Of a stretch of 64,000 nt of DNA, positions 1 through 7,853 are shown piece after piece. Under the pieces are notes generated by a model. That model was not told the origin of the DNA, made no database searches, and was given only the letters and a program-made list of their open reading frames with translations. The position numbers were made by a program, and so were the translations under genes. Position 1 is the stretch's first letter; every line of letters starts with the position of its first letter. Source of the DNA: Myxococcus xanthus (lineage in GTDB: Bacteria; Myxococcota; Myxococcia; Myxococcales; Myxococcaceae); the NCBI RefSeq assembly GCF_900106535.1, contig NZ_FNOH01000008.1, forward strand, positions 248,001 to 312,000, in the 5' to 3' direction.

Positions 1-844
1 CCAAGGGAGGAACGGAAAGTTCGGCACGCACCTTGTCGGTGCGCAGACCACTCTTGAGCGGGCGGGGGCTGGCGAGCTTCAGCTCCGCCATGCGGGTGGG
101 GACGATGAGCTTCGCATCGAACCCGAACACCTCGCACAGCGCGCGGCCAAAGCCCACCCGGTCGATGACCGTTCCGCCGCAAGTGTTCCACACGCCACCC
201 AGCCGCCGCGTCCCCAGCTCCACCAGCATGGCGGCCACGTTGTCCGCGAAGCTGGGCGACACAATCTGGTCCTCGAAGAGGCGCACCTGCTGCCCCTTCT
301 CCAGCGCGGTCACCAGCCAGGCACCGAAGTTGAGCCGGCCCTCCACCGGAGGCCAGCCATACACCACGGCGGTGCGAGCAATGGCGCAGCCGGGCGCGAG
401 CATGCGCGCGGCTTGCTCCCCCATGTGCTTCGTCACTGAGTACACGCCGCGAGGATTCGGAATCGCGTCCTCGGAATAGGGCCCGGCCTCGCCGTCGAAG
501 ACGTAGTCCGTGGACACGTGCACCAGGTGCGCACCGGCCTTGCGAGCGCTCCGCGCCACGGCGGCGGCCGCGGTGACATTCCCCGCGTACGCGGCCTCCG
601 GGTCCTTCTCGCAGGCATCCACCTCCGTCATGGAGGCGCAGTGGATGACCACCTCGGGCGCGGCGGTCTCCACGGCGGCGGCGACGTCCGCCTCGCGCGT
701 GAGGTCCACGCTCGCGTAGCCATACGCTCCGCCCGTACGCCGGGCACCGCGGCCCAGGCCCACCACCTGGTGCCCGCCCTGGTGGAGCAAGGAACACACG
801 CGGCTGCCCACCAACCCGTTGGACCCCGTGACGAGGAAGCGCAT
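1..844 (-). CDS. rfbD: dTDP-4-dehydrorhamnose reductase, 3' end beyond window
   Basis: The reading frame begins at an ATG (842-844) and runs off the left edge after about 281 codons, so the C-terminus is missing. The N-terminus shows a Rossmann motif (VTGSNGLVGS) and the short-chain dehydrogenase catalytic pattern with a Tyr-x3-Lys (YSVTK) near residue 135. Other RmlD hallmarks are HVSTDYVFDGE and the CASMTEVDACE stretch. It should reduce dTDP-4-dehydro-L-rhamnose to dTDP-L-rhamnose in the cytoplasm, the last step of rhamnose donor synthesis. The start lies 3 bp after the rfbB stop, so the two are almost certainly cotranscribed. The epimerase and thymidylyltransferase genes of the pathway are not in this window. 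Confidence 0.9.
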   Translation of the reverse strand, partial: MRFLVTGSNGLVGSRVCSLLHQGGHQVVGLGRGARRTGGAYGYASVDLTREADVAAAVETAAPEVVIHCASMTEVDACEKDPEAAYAGNVTAAAAVARSARKAGAHLVHVSTDYVFDGEAGPYSEDAIPNPRGVYSVTKHMGEQAARMLAPGCAIARTAVVYGWPPVEGRLNFGAWLVTALEKGQQVRLFEDQIVSPSFADNVAAMLVELGTRRLGGVWNTCGGTVIDRVGFGRALCEVFGFDAKLIVPTRMAELKLASPRPLKSGLRTDKVRAELSVPPL

Positions 845-847
845 GGC

Positions 848-1873
848 TCAGGCCCTCCCCTGCAGGCGCGTTCGGTACTGCGTTTCGAAGTACTGGCGAT
901 AGGCGCCACTCGTGACGCGCTGCCACCACGCAGGGTGGTCCACGAACCAGCGCACCGTCTCCGCCAGGCCTTGCTCGAAGGTGTGCGCGGGCGTCCAGCC
1001 CAGCTCCGCGCGAATCTTCGACGGGTCGATGGCGTAGCGCCGGTCATGCCCCGGCCGGTCCTTCACGTACTGGATGAGCGACTCCGGCTTGCCCACGAGG
1101 CCCAGAATCGCCTTCACGATGTCGATGTTCCGCCGCTCCGCCCCGCCGCCGATGTTGTAGACCTCGCCGGCCCGGCCCTTCTCCAGCGCCAATAGCAGCG
1201 CATGGCAGTGGTCCTCCACGTGGAGCCAGTCGCGCACGTTGCCGCCGTCGCCGTACACCGGCAGCGGCTTGTCGTGCAGCGCGTTCACCACCATCAACGG
1301 AATCAACTTCTCCGGGAACTGGTAGCGGCCGTAGTTGTTCGAGCAGCGCGTGACGACGACGTCCAGGTTGAACGTGTGGTGATACGCGAGCGCCACCAGG
1401 TCGGAGCTCGTCTTGCTGGCCGAGTACGGGCTGGAGGGCTGCAACGGCGAGGACTCGGTGAAGGCGCCCGTGGGCCCCAGCGAGCCGTAGACCTCGTCGG
1501 TGGACACCATGAGGAAGCGCCTCACGCCGCGGGCGCGGCTGGCCTCCAGGAGCTGCTGGGTGCCCAGCACGTTGGTGGTGACGAACACCTCCGGCCCGAG
1601 GATGGAGCGGTCGACGTGGCTCTCCGCCGCCAGGTGCATCACCGCGTCGATGGCGTGCACGGACATCAGGTGCTCCACCAGCTCGCGATTGCCGATGTCG
1701 CCCCGGATGAAGACGTGCTGGGGGTCGCCCTCCAGCTCGGACAGGCTCTCCAGGTTGCCGGCGTACGTGAGCTTGTCGAGGTTGACCACCGTCCAGGCAG
1801 GCCGCTCACGGCGCAGATACTTCACGAGGTTGGACCCGATGAAGCCACAGCCACCTGTCACCAGTACGTTCAT
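848..1873 (-). CDS. rfbB: dTDP-glucose 4,6-dehydratase
   Basis: This 341-residue protein has the usual RmlB length. It opens with the NAD-binding Rossmann motif TGGCGFIGSN (residues 6-15). It carries the dehydratase signature STDEVYGSLG near residue 123 and the catalytic YSASK near 150. It also has the RCSNNYGRYQFPEKLIPL stretch typical of sugar-nucleotide dehydratases. It converts dTDP-glucose to dTDP-4-keto-6-deoxyglucose, the second step of dTDP-rhamnose synthesis, feeding the adjacent O-antigen glycosyltransferases. It is divergent from the GT4 gene at 1994, and rfbD follows at 3 bp. This is the nucleotide-sugar enzyme, not the ABC ATPase that older M. xanthus literature also called RfbB (called wzt here). 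Confidence 0.95.
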   Translation of the reverse strand: MNVLVTGGCGFIGSNLVKYLRRERPAWTVVNLDKLTYAGNLESLSELEGDPQHVFIRGDIGNRELVEHLMSVHAIDAVMHLAAESHVDRSILGPEVFVTTNVLGTQQLLEASRARGVRRFLMVSTDEVYGSLGPTGAFTESSPLQPSSPYSASKTSSDLVALAYHHTFNLDVVVTRCSNNYGRYQFPEKLIPLMVVNALHDKPLPVYGDGGNVRDWLHVEDHCHALLLALEKGRAGEVYNIGGGAERRNIDIVKAILGLVGKPESLIQYVKDRPGHDRRYAIDPSKIRAELGWTPAHTFEQGLAETVRWFVDHPAWWQRVTSGAYRQYFETQYRTRLQGRA

Positions 1874-1908
1874 TGTCCCGTGGACCTCATGCGCTCGGAG
1901 CGAGCGCC

Positions 1909-1937
1909 TGCGTATCGAAGGGGTCCACGACCGTCAA
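1909..1937 (-). promoter_or_regulatory. Possible sigma70-type promoter for rfbB-rfbD
   Basis: On the minus strand a TTGACG -35 element (1932-1937) is followed after exactly 17 bp by TACGCA (1909-1914). The -35 is strong and the -10 weak, with only its first two bases matching. It lies about 35 bp upstream of the rfbB ATG in the 120-bp gap between divergent genes. Confidence 0.3.
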
Positions 1938-1993
1938 GGCGCGAGGGAAGCCAGGCTTGTGGGCGGCCCAGCACGGGGGTAAGGGAGCCGGTC

Positions 1994-3634
1994 GTGAGCA
2001 TACCGCGCCCCCCTCCCCGCCGGACCGGGCTTCCCGCCATCCACCAGGTGCTCCCTCGGCTCGCCTGGGGCGACGCCGTGGGCAATCAGGTGCGCTATCT
2101 CCAGGGCCTGCTGCGCCGCTGGGGCCATGCCTCCGAAATCTACGCCGACGCCTGGGACGACGCATGCAAGGACCAGGTCCGCCCGATGCGCGACTCCGCG
2201 CGAGAAGCGGACCGCGACGCCGTCCTGCTGGTGCATCACAGCTTCGAGTCGCGGATGGTGCCACGCATCGCGAAGAGCCCAGGCCGCAAGGTGCTCGTCT
2301 ACCACAACGTGACGCCCGCGAGGCTGTTCGAGGGCTTCGAGCGGAAAGTCGCCGCCGCATGTGACGCCGCTCGGGATGAACTGCTGGCGCTGCGTCCCCA
2401 CGTCGAAGCGGCCTTCGCCTACTCGCGATTCAGCGCCGAGGAACTGGTCGCCGCGGGCTACCCGAACGTCGCGGTGCTGCCCTTCGCCATCGACTGGGCG
2501 GCGTTCGACACGGCGCCGGACCCGGCGCTCCAGGCCGAGTTGGACGACGGCATGTCCAACATCCTTTTCGTGGGCCGCGCGGTGCCCAGCAAGAAGGTAG
2601 ATGACGTGCTGCGCGTCTTCACCGCGTACCAGCGGCTCTACCAGCCCCGCAGCCGGCTCGTCGTCGCGGGCTACCTGCACCGGGATGGGGCCTACGGCGC
2701 CTATCTGCACGGGTTGAAGGACGTGCTGGGCGCCGAGCAGGTCCGCTTCCTGGGACGCGTCAGCGCCGCGCAGCTCTCCGCCTGCTTCGCCACGGCGTCC
2801 GCATACCTCTCCATGAGCCGCCACGAGGGCTTCGGCGTGCCGCTGCTGGAAGCCATGTACCGGGGCGTTCCCGTGGTGGCCTATGGCGCCGCCGCCCTGC
2901 CGGAGACGATGGGCGGCGCGGGGCTCGCCACGCGCTCGGACGAGCCTCGGGAGGTCGCGAAGCTGCTCGCCGTGCTGGACCGCAACGCCGGGCTGCGCGC
3001 GCAGGTCATCACCGCGCAACGTGAACGCATCGCCGAGCTGTCGCAGGAGGCCGTAGCCGAACAGGTCCGCGTGGCCTTCGAAGACATCTGCTCCAGTACG
3101 GCGCCGCGGCCCCCGGTGGCCACGACGACGACGGCCACCGTGGAACTCGTCTGCCCAGGCTTCACCGTACGGCCCGAGGAGCCGGCCTCGCGTCTGGCCC
3201 GCCGGGTGGCGGAGCGCCTGCCAGGTGCCCGGGTGCTTGCCCTGCGCCCGTGGGGTGAGGACGCGTCCCTGACGCTGGAGCCCATCAGCGACGATGGAGT
3301 CGCGGTGACGCACTTCACGCCGGACCAACCGGTGGACTCGAACCCCAGGACGGCCCTACCGGGGTCCTCCGCGATGGAGACGGCGGTGCGGGCTTCGAGC
3401 GCGCCTGTGGTGCTGTTGAGCGCGGACACGGTGTCTGCGCAGACACTGCTACCCCATGTCTCCGCGCGAGCCTGGGGCGTCTGTGCACCTGCCAGCCAGT
3501 CGGCCCTGCTCGCATCCGCCCAGGAGCACCTGGGTGACAGGTTGGTGGTGGAGGAGCCGGCTCAGGTCGAGACGGCATTGCAGGCACTGCTCACGACGCT
3601 GGCTTCAACGGGAGTCCTCCCACGTGCGACCTGA
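1994..3634 (+). CDS. GT4 family glycosyltransferase with C-terminal extension
   Basis: I place the start at the GTG at 1994, preceded by AAGGGA at 1981; the open frame continues upstream but there it is antisense to rfbB. The 546-residue product has a GT-B (GT4) fold. An N-terminal acceptor half (about 15-175) contains GDAVGNQVRYLQ and LVYHNVTP. The C-terminal donor half (about 185-370) contains NILFVGRAVPSKK and the diagnostic E-x7-E segment HEGFGVPLLEAM. The last ~170 residues resemble no glycosyltransferase part I know and may be a docking domain. It probably transfers a sugar during O-antigen assembly at the inner face of the cytoplasmic membrane. The next gene overlaps its 3' end by 11 bp, implying translational coupling. 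Donor and acceptor cannot be read from the sequence. Confidence 0.85.
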   Translation: MSIPRPPPRRTGLPAIHQVLPRLAWGDAVGNQVRYLQGLLRRWGHASEIYADAWDDACKDQVRPMRDSAREADRDAVLLVHHSFESRMVPRIAKSPGRKVLVYHNVTPARLFEGFERKVAAACDAARDELLALRPHVEAAFAYSRFSAEELVAAGYPNVAVLPFAIDWAAFDTAPDPALQAELDDGMSNILFVGRAVPSKKVDDVLRVFTAYQRLYQPRSRLVVAGYLHRDGAYGAYLHGLKDVLGAEQVRFLGRVSAAQLSACFATASAYLSMSRHEGFGVPLLEAMYRGVPVVAYGAAALPETMGGAGLATRSDEPREVAKLLAVLDRNAGLRAQVITAQRERIAELSQEAVAEQVRVAFEDICSSTAPRPPVATTTTATVELVCPGFTVRPEEPASRLARRVAERLPGARVLALRPWGEDASLTLEPISDDGVAVTHFTPDQPVDSNPRTALPGSSAMETAVRASSAPVVLLSADTVSAQTLLPHVSARAWGVCAPASQSALLASAQEHLGDRLVVEEPAQVETALQALLTTLASTGVLPRAT

Positions 3635-4145
3635 AGACCTCATCACGCGCAGCCCCACGGCCGAAGCCGTGGCACGCGAAACACAGCAACTGCCCACGCC
3701 CCCCGATGAAGCCCAGGAAGCGCTTCGCCAGACGCTGGAGGCGGCGGCCCGCCCACCCACGCCCGCGCCCTGGCCCGCGCTGCTCCAGGAGGCGCGTGGG
3801 AAGATGGACAGCCGCTACGCGGAACCGGCGACCTCCCACCGGGGAGGCTTCACAGGCACGGCGCTCGTCCTGGCCAAGCGCGCCTTCCGCCTCACCTTCC
3901 AGCCCTTCATCAACGAAGTGCTGCGCAAGCAGGTGGAGTTCAACGAGTCCATCCTCGACGCGCTGGCCACCCTGCACGACGTTCAGCGTGAGCAGGCCCG
4001 TGCCCAGGCCGCATGGCGCAAGGAGTTGGAGCGCAGGCTGGCGAAGCTCGAAGCCACGGGCACCCGCACCGAACCCGTCAAGACAGAGCAGCAAGTGCCC
4101 ACGCCTGCCGCGTCATCCAAGCGGACACGCAAGCGCGGCCGGTGA
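3624..4145 (+). CDS. Small helical protein of the glycan locus, unknown function
   Basis: A GTG start at 3624, with GGGAG about 8 nt upstream, gives 173 residues overlapping the preceding glycosyltransferase by 11 bp. There is no signal peptide, membrane segment or catalytic motif. Residues about 75-115 form an amphipathic segment including LAKRAFRLTFQPFINEVLRK and then QVEFN, followed by a charged probable coiled coil rich in Gln, Arg and Glu. A basic tail ends in KRTRKRGR. The central segment closely matches a region present in two to three copies in WbgA (14527-18354), which suggests a shared docking or membrane-association helix. The coupling to the upstream glycosyltransferase supports a partner role. 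The function is unknown. Confidence 0.75.
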   Translation: MRPEDLITRSPTAEAVARETQQLPTPPDEAQEALRQTLEAAARPPTPAPWPALLQEARGKMDSRYAEPATSHRGGFTGTALVLAKRAFRLTFQPFINEVLRKQVEFNESILDALATLHDVQREQARAQAAWRKELERRLAKLEATGTRTEPVKTEQQVPTPAASSKRTRKRGR

Positions 4146-4326
4146 CGACCAGGGCACGGGACCTCGGCACGTCATCCTCGTGAACCCGGGTCCCGCAGGA
4201 GGATGCGCGAACGCCTCCGGCCTCGACCTGCGATGAGCATGTGACTCAGGGGCAGCGTTGAGGCAGGCGGCCGTTCGGGTGTATTCCCCAGCCGTTCGAC
4301 GCTTTCCTCTGTCCAGGGTCCGGTCC

Positions 4327-6510
4327 TTGCGCATCTGCCTCGTCTCCAAAGAACTCGCCCCCTTCGACAGGGGCGACATCGCGACCTACGTGGCAACCAT
4401 GAGCCGGGCGCTTGCGGAGGCCGGACATGAGGTCCATGTCTTGACGGCGGCGCATGCCGACTGGCAGCGGGCCGTGTCCTACCTCCCCGGCGTGCACCTG
4501 CACGCGGTGGATGAGCGAGAGGTGGACTTCAAGGGTGCGTTTCCACACGCCCCCCTTCGGCATGCGTGGGCGGCGTACAGAAGCCTGCTGGAACTCAACG
4601 CGCGTCATCCCTTCGACGTCATCGAGTTCCCCGACGACGCAGGCGAGGGCTATTTCGCGATGCGCGCCCGGCGGACGCTGGGGCACTTCGAGCCAGCGGT
4701 CCTCGCGGTGCGCTTGCACGACTCCACCCACGACCGCCTGCTGCTCAACAGAGTGGCCACGCTCGACATGGACATCGCCCAGCGCGAGCACATGGAGGAC
4801 ACGTCCATCCGTGAAGCGGACCTCGTGCTGTCTCCCTCCGGACCAGCCATGGAGCGAGTCCGCATCAGGCTGGAGCTGAAGCGCACCGGCGTCGTGATTC
4901 CACCTCCGTTCGCGTCACGCCGGGAGCACCGCTCATCCCCGCGTTCCCACGAAGGACTGCCCCAGGTGCTGTACGTCGGAGACCTGGAGTACCGAAAGGG
5001 CGTGCATCTTCTCGTCGAAGCCATGCAGGTGCTCTTCGAGCAAGGCGTCGTCGCGGAGGTCCGGCTCATCGGGGCTGACACGCGCACCGGCCCGTTCGGC
5101 CGCTCCCTGCGACAGTGGCTGGACCAGCGCATCGCCCCCGCCTGGCGAAACAGGTTCCACTTCGCACCTCCGCTCGAGGGGGCAGACCTCGCGTCGGCGC
5201 TCGCCGAAGCAACCGTGTGCTGCATCCCCTCTCGCTGGGAGCACTTCTCCCACGTGTGCATGGAAGCCATGTCCGCAGGAGCGCTCGTGGTGGGCAGCGA
5301 TGGAGGGGGCAACGCCGAACTCATCGAGGACGGCCAGAGCGGCTTGCTGTTCCGGAGCGACGATGCTTCGCGGCTTGCCCGCGCGCTCGAGCGAGCCCTG
5401 TCCACACCGGCGCTCCAAGAAGCCGTCCGGCAGACAGCGCCAGCGCGCATCGCTGCCTATTGCGCTCCCGCCAGCATCGTCCGCCAGTTCGAAGCGGCAG
5501 TGGCGGATGCGCGGCGCCATCGTCACGTGGGCCCCATCAGCGCCGCGACCAGGAAGAAGGACTCGGCCACACCGTACGTGTCCATCCTCGTGCCCTACTA
5601 CAACATGGGGCGCTACCTCCCCGAGACGCTGCGGTCCATTCGCGCCCAGACCTTCACGGACTACGAAATCATCCTCGTGGATGACGGCTCGACGGATTCG
5701 GAGAGCCGGGCCGTGCTGGAGACGCTCCACGAGCCAGACCTCCACATCCTCCGCAAGCCCAACGGAGGGCTCAGCTCGGCCAGGAACGCCGGTCTGCGCG
5801 CGGCACGGGGCCGGTATGTCCTCCCGCTGGACCCGGACGACCTCATCCAGCCCACCTTCCTGGAGAAAGCCGTCGCGGTGATGGACAGCACCCCAGGGCT
5901 GGCCTACGTCACGTCACTCGTCTCCTATTTCGTCGAGTCGCCGGACCAGCCCGTGGGCGGATGGATTCCCTGGGGCACCGAGCGTGACGCGCTCCTCGCG
6001 GAGAACGTGGCCTCGACCTGCACCGCGCTGATGGAGCGACAGCGCATCGAAGAAATCGGCGGCTACGACGAGTGGCTTACGGCCTATGAAGACTGGGACG
6101 TCTTCTGCTCCCTGGCCGAGCGAGGGCTCGCGGGCTCCGTCATCCCGGAACCACTCTTCCTGTACCGGCTGCGTCCGGACTCGATGACCCGCAGCATGCG
6201 AGTGAATGACCGTCATGCGCAGATGGCCTACCTGTGCCAGAAGCACCCTGCGTTGCCGCTCCACCCGGAGCGCGCACTCCGCATGCAGCTCGGCCGGGCC
6301 CACAGGCAGGAACTCCATCTTCGCGCGACAGGCTCGGCCTCCCCACCACTCCTGAATCGCTTCGCCGACAAGATGAACGCCACGCTCAAGCGGTTCGACT
6401 TCGCCCATGCCACCTTGAGGCGCGCCGCGCTTTGGGTCGCGGGAGCAGACGACGACTCCCGCCCACTGCGTCATCAGGTCATGGAGCGGTTCTTCAGGCG
6501 CCGCAATTGA
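4327..6510 (+). CDS. Bifunctional GT4-GT2 glycosyltransferase
   Basis: The likely start is the TTG at 4327, because the conserved GT4 N-terminus (RICLVSKELAPF) begins immediately after it. In-frame alternatives at 4258 (TTG) and 4279 (GTG) would add up to 23 residues. The ~727-residue protein fuses two enzymes. Residues 1-400 are a GT4 GT-B domain with VLYVGDLEYRKGVHLL and the donor-site stretch SRWEHFSHVCMEAMSAG. Residues ~415-650 are a GT2 GT-A domain with SILVPYYNMGRYLPE, VDDGSTD and LDPDD. The final ~60 residues contain a KMNATLKRFDFAH segment resembling repeats at the C-terminus of the 10072-12414 product. It probably adds two successive sugars of the O-antigen repeat. The sugars are unknown. 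Confidence 0.85.
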   Translation: MRICLVSKELAPFDRGDIATYVATMSRALAEAGHEVHVLTAAHADWQRAVSYLPGVHLHAVDEREVDFKGAFPHAPLRHAWAAYRSLLELNARHPFDVIEFPDDAGEGYFAMRARRTLGHFEPAVLAVRLHDSTHDRLLLNRVATLDMDIAQREHMEDTSIREADLVLSPSGPAMERVRIRLELKRTGVVIPPPFASRREHRSSPRSHEGLPQVLYVGDLEYRKGVHLLVEAMQVLFEQGVVAEVRLIGADTRTGPFGRSLRQWLDQRIAPAWRNRFHFAPPLEGADLASALAEATVCCIPSRWEHFSHVCMEAMSAGALVVGSDGGGNAELIEDGQSGLLFRSDDASRLARALERALSTPALQEAVRQTAPARIAAYCAPASIVRQFEAAVADARRHRHVGPISAATRKKDSATPYVSILVPYYNMGRYLPETLRSIRAQTFTDYEIILVDDGSTDSESRAVLETLHEPDLHILRKPNGGLSSARNAGLRAARGRYVLPLDPDDLIQPTFLEKAVAVMDSTPGLAYVTSLVSYFVESPDQPVGGWIPWGTERDALLAENVASTCTALMERQRIEEIGGYDEWLTAYEDWDVFCSLAERGLAGSVIPEPLFLYRLRPDSMTRSMRVNDRHAQMAYLCQKHPALPLHPERALRMQLGRAHRQELHLRATGSASPPLLNRFADKMNATLKRFDFAHATLRRAALWVAGADDDSRPLRHQVMERFFRRRN

Positions 6511-6516
6511 AGCGTC

Positions 6517-6542
6517 GGCCGCTCCATGCGGCGGAGCCGGCC
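6517..6542. terminator. Hairpin between convergent genes, no T-run
   Basis: GGCCG-CTCC pairs with GGAG-C-CGGCC around a short loop in the 45-bp gap between the GT4-GT2 gene and the convergent GT2 gene. No T-tract follows on either strand, so it is at best a weak or Rho-assisted terminator. Confidence 0.25.
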
Positions 6543-6555
6543 CCATATACGTGCG

Positions 6556-7749
6556 CTACCCGCCCAACCGCCCCTCCTCTGCCGGTGGAAGTGAAGCGGG
6601 CTCTCGAGGGGTGAGCGACACCACGGGGGGCGCGACACCTTCCGCCGCCGGCACGAGTGCGCTCGGCTCCTTGCGAATCAACGACCGCAGCCGCAACCCG
6701 AACAGGGCGGAAGCCACCTTCGTCATGAACTGGAACCCCTTGAGCCCCGTCAGGCTCGAGGTCCCCGTCGTGCGTGGGCGCATCGCGACCGAGACCTCTC
6801 CGATTCGAAGCCCGGCGAGCGCGACGAGCGCGACGGACTCTGGCTCCGGGTACTCATCCGGCATGAGGCGCAACAACGTGGCCACCGCCCGAGGCGAGTA
6901 CACCCTGAAGCCCGATGTCGGGTCCGTCACCTGGGCCCGCTGGCCAAACATCCCCAGCAGCATGCTCACGACGCGACCTCCCATCCAGCGAAGCGGCGTC
7001 GTGCTGACCAACGTGTCCGTGCCTCCCATCGCGACATCGCAGAAACGGGAGCCAATGAGCAGGTCGGTCTGCCCGCTCCGCGCCGAGCGAACCAGGTCCG
7101 GGATGGACTCAACGGGATGTTGTCCGTCGGAGTCACACTGCACGACGTAGCTGACCTCCAACCGCTGGGCCAGGAGGAACCCCGTCCGCAGCGCCCCGGA
7201 CACGCCGATGTTGGTGTGATGTGTGACGTGGTTCCGTGGAGCCAGCCGCCGTAGCACCCCGGCCGTTCCGTCCACCGACCCATCATTGACGATACAGAAA
7301 TCCAGCTCCCAGTCTGGCGTGGCGCGAGTCAGCGCCGTGAGGCGCGGCAGGAGCGCAGGAAGGCTTTCCGACTCGTTGTAGCAAGGGAGAACCACCAGCA
7401 CGCGGGGGCGACCACCTTCGGACGTCGCTGGCGCGTCGGGAAACGTTTGAGCGGCAAGGGCTGACACGACCTGCCCCAGTTGCCGCTGCGCGCGTGTGCT
7501 CTCCGCGTAGTGAGCCAGCATCTGAACGAACAGGAACATGGTGAGCCCAGCCAGGACCATGTTGCTGACCAAACTGATGCCCATCAGTCGAGCCACGGGC
7601 AGCAACCAATCCGGACGGATGGCCGCCACGAGCACGAAGCCACTGGCAAGGAACCACGTCACGGAATGCCGTGCCGCGAGCCGCGCGCCGAACTGGGAAA
7701 TGACCACGAAGAAAAAGCCCACCACCACGGTAATGAATGGCAGCGACAT
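6556..7749 (-). CDS. Membrane-anchored GT2 glycosyltransferase (DUF2304-GT2)
   Basis: The chosen ATG (7747-7749) has GGGGA upstream and precedes a hydrophobic N-terminus; an ATG at 7803 would add 18 residues unlike any leader. The ~397-residue protein has three membrane segments in residues 1-85, including SLPFITVVVGFFFVVISQFG, in the arrangement of DUF2304 proteins. A GT2 domain of the dolichol/polyprenyl-phosphate sugar transferase type follows, with VLVVLPCYNES, VNDGSVDGT, QCDSDGQHP and IGSRF. Such enzymes usually load a sugar onto undecaprenyl phosphate for later transfer outside the cytoplasm, or modify a lipid-linked glycan. That role, and pairing with the divergent multi-span protein at 7854, is inference. 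Confidence 0.85.
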   Translation of the reverse strand: MSLPFITVVVGFFFVVISQFGARLAARHSVTWFLASGFVLVAAIRPDWLLPVARLMGISLVSNMVLAGLTMFLFVQMLAHYAESTRAQRQLGQVVSALAAQTFPDAPATSEGGRPRVLVVLPCYNESESLPALLPRLTALTRATPDWELDFCIVNDGSVDGTAGVLRRLAPRNHVTHHTNIGVSGALRTGFLLAQRLEVSYVVQCDSDGQHPVESIPDLVRSARSGQTDLLIGSRFCDVAMGGTDTLVSTTPLRWMGGRVVSMLLGMFGQRAQVTDPTSGFRVYSPRAVATLLRLMPDEYPEPESVALVALAGLRIGEVSVAMRPRTTGTSSLTGLKGFQFMTKVASALFGLRLRSLIRKEPSALVPAAEGVAPPVVSLTPREPASLPPAEEGRLGG

Positions 7750-7853
7750 TCCGGAGTCCCCACAGCAATGCCCTGACGCACGAACACGCAGAGAAGCACT
7801 CACACTTCTCAGGTTTGCATTGCCCCCCCCTCCGTACGGTACTCACGCCATCA

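Noticed and set aside
1202-1993. Open frame extending the GT4 gene upstream across rfbB
   Set aside because: It is antisense to rfbB, and a GTG with a good ribosome site at 1994 starts the conserved domain.
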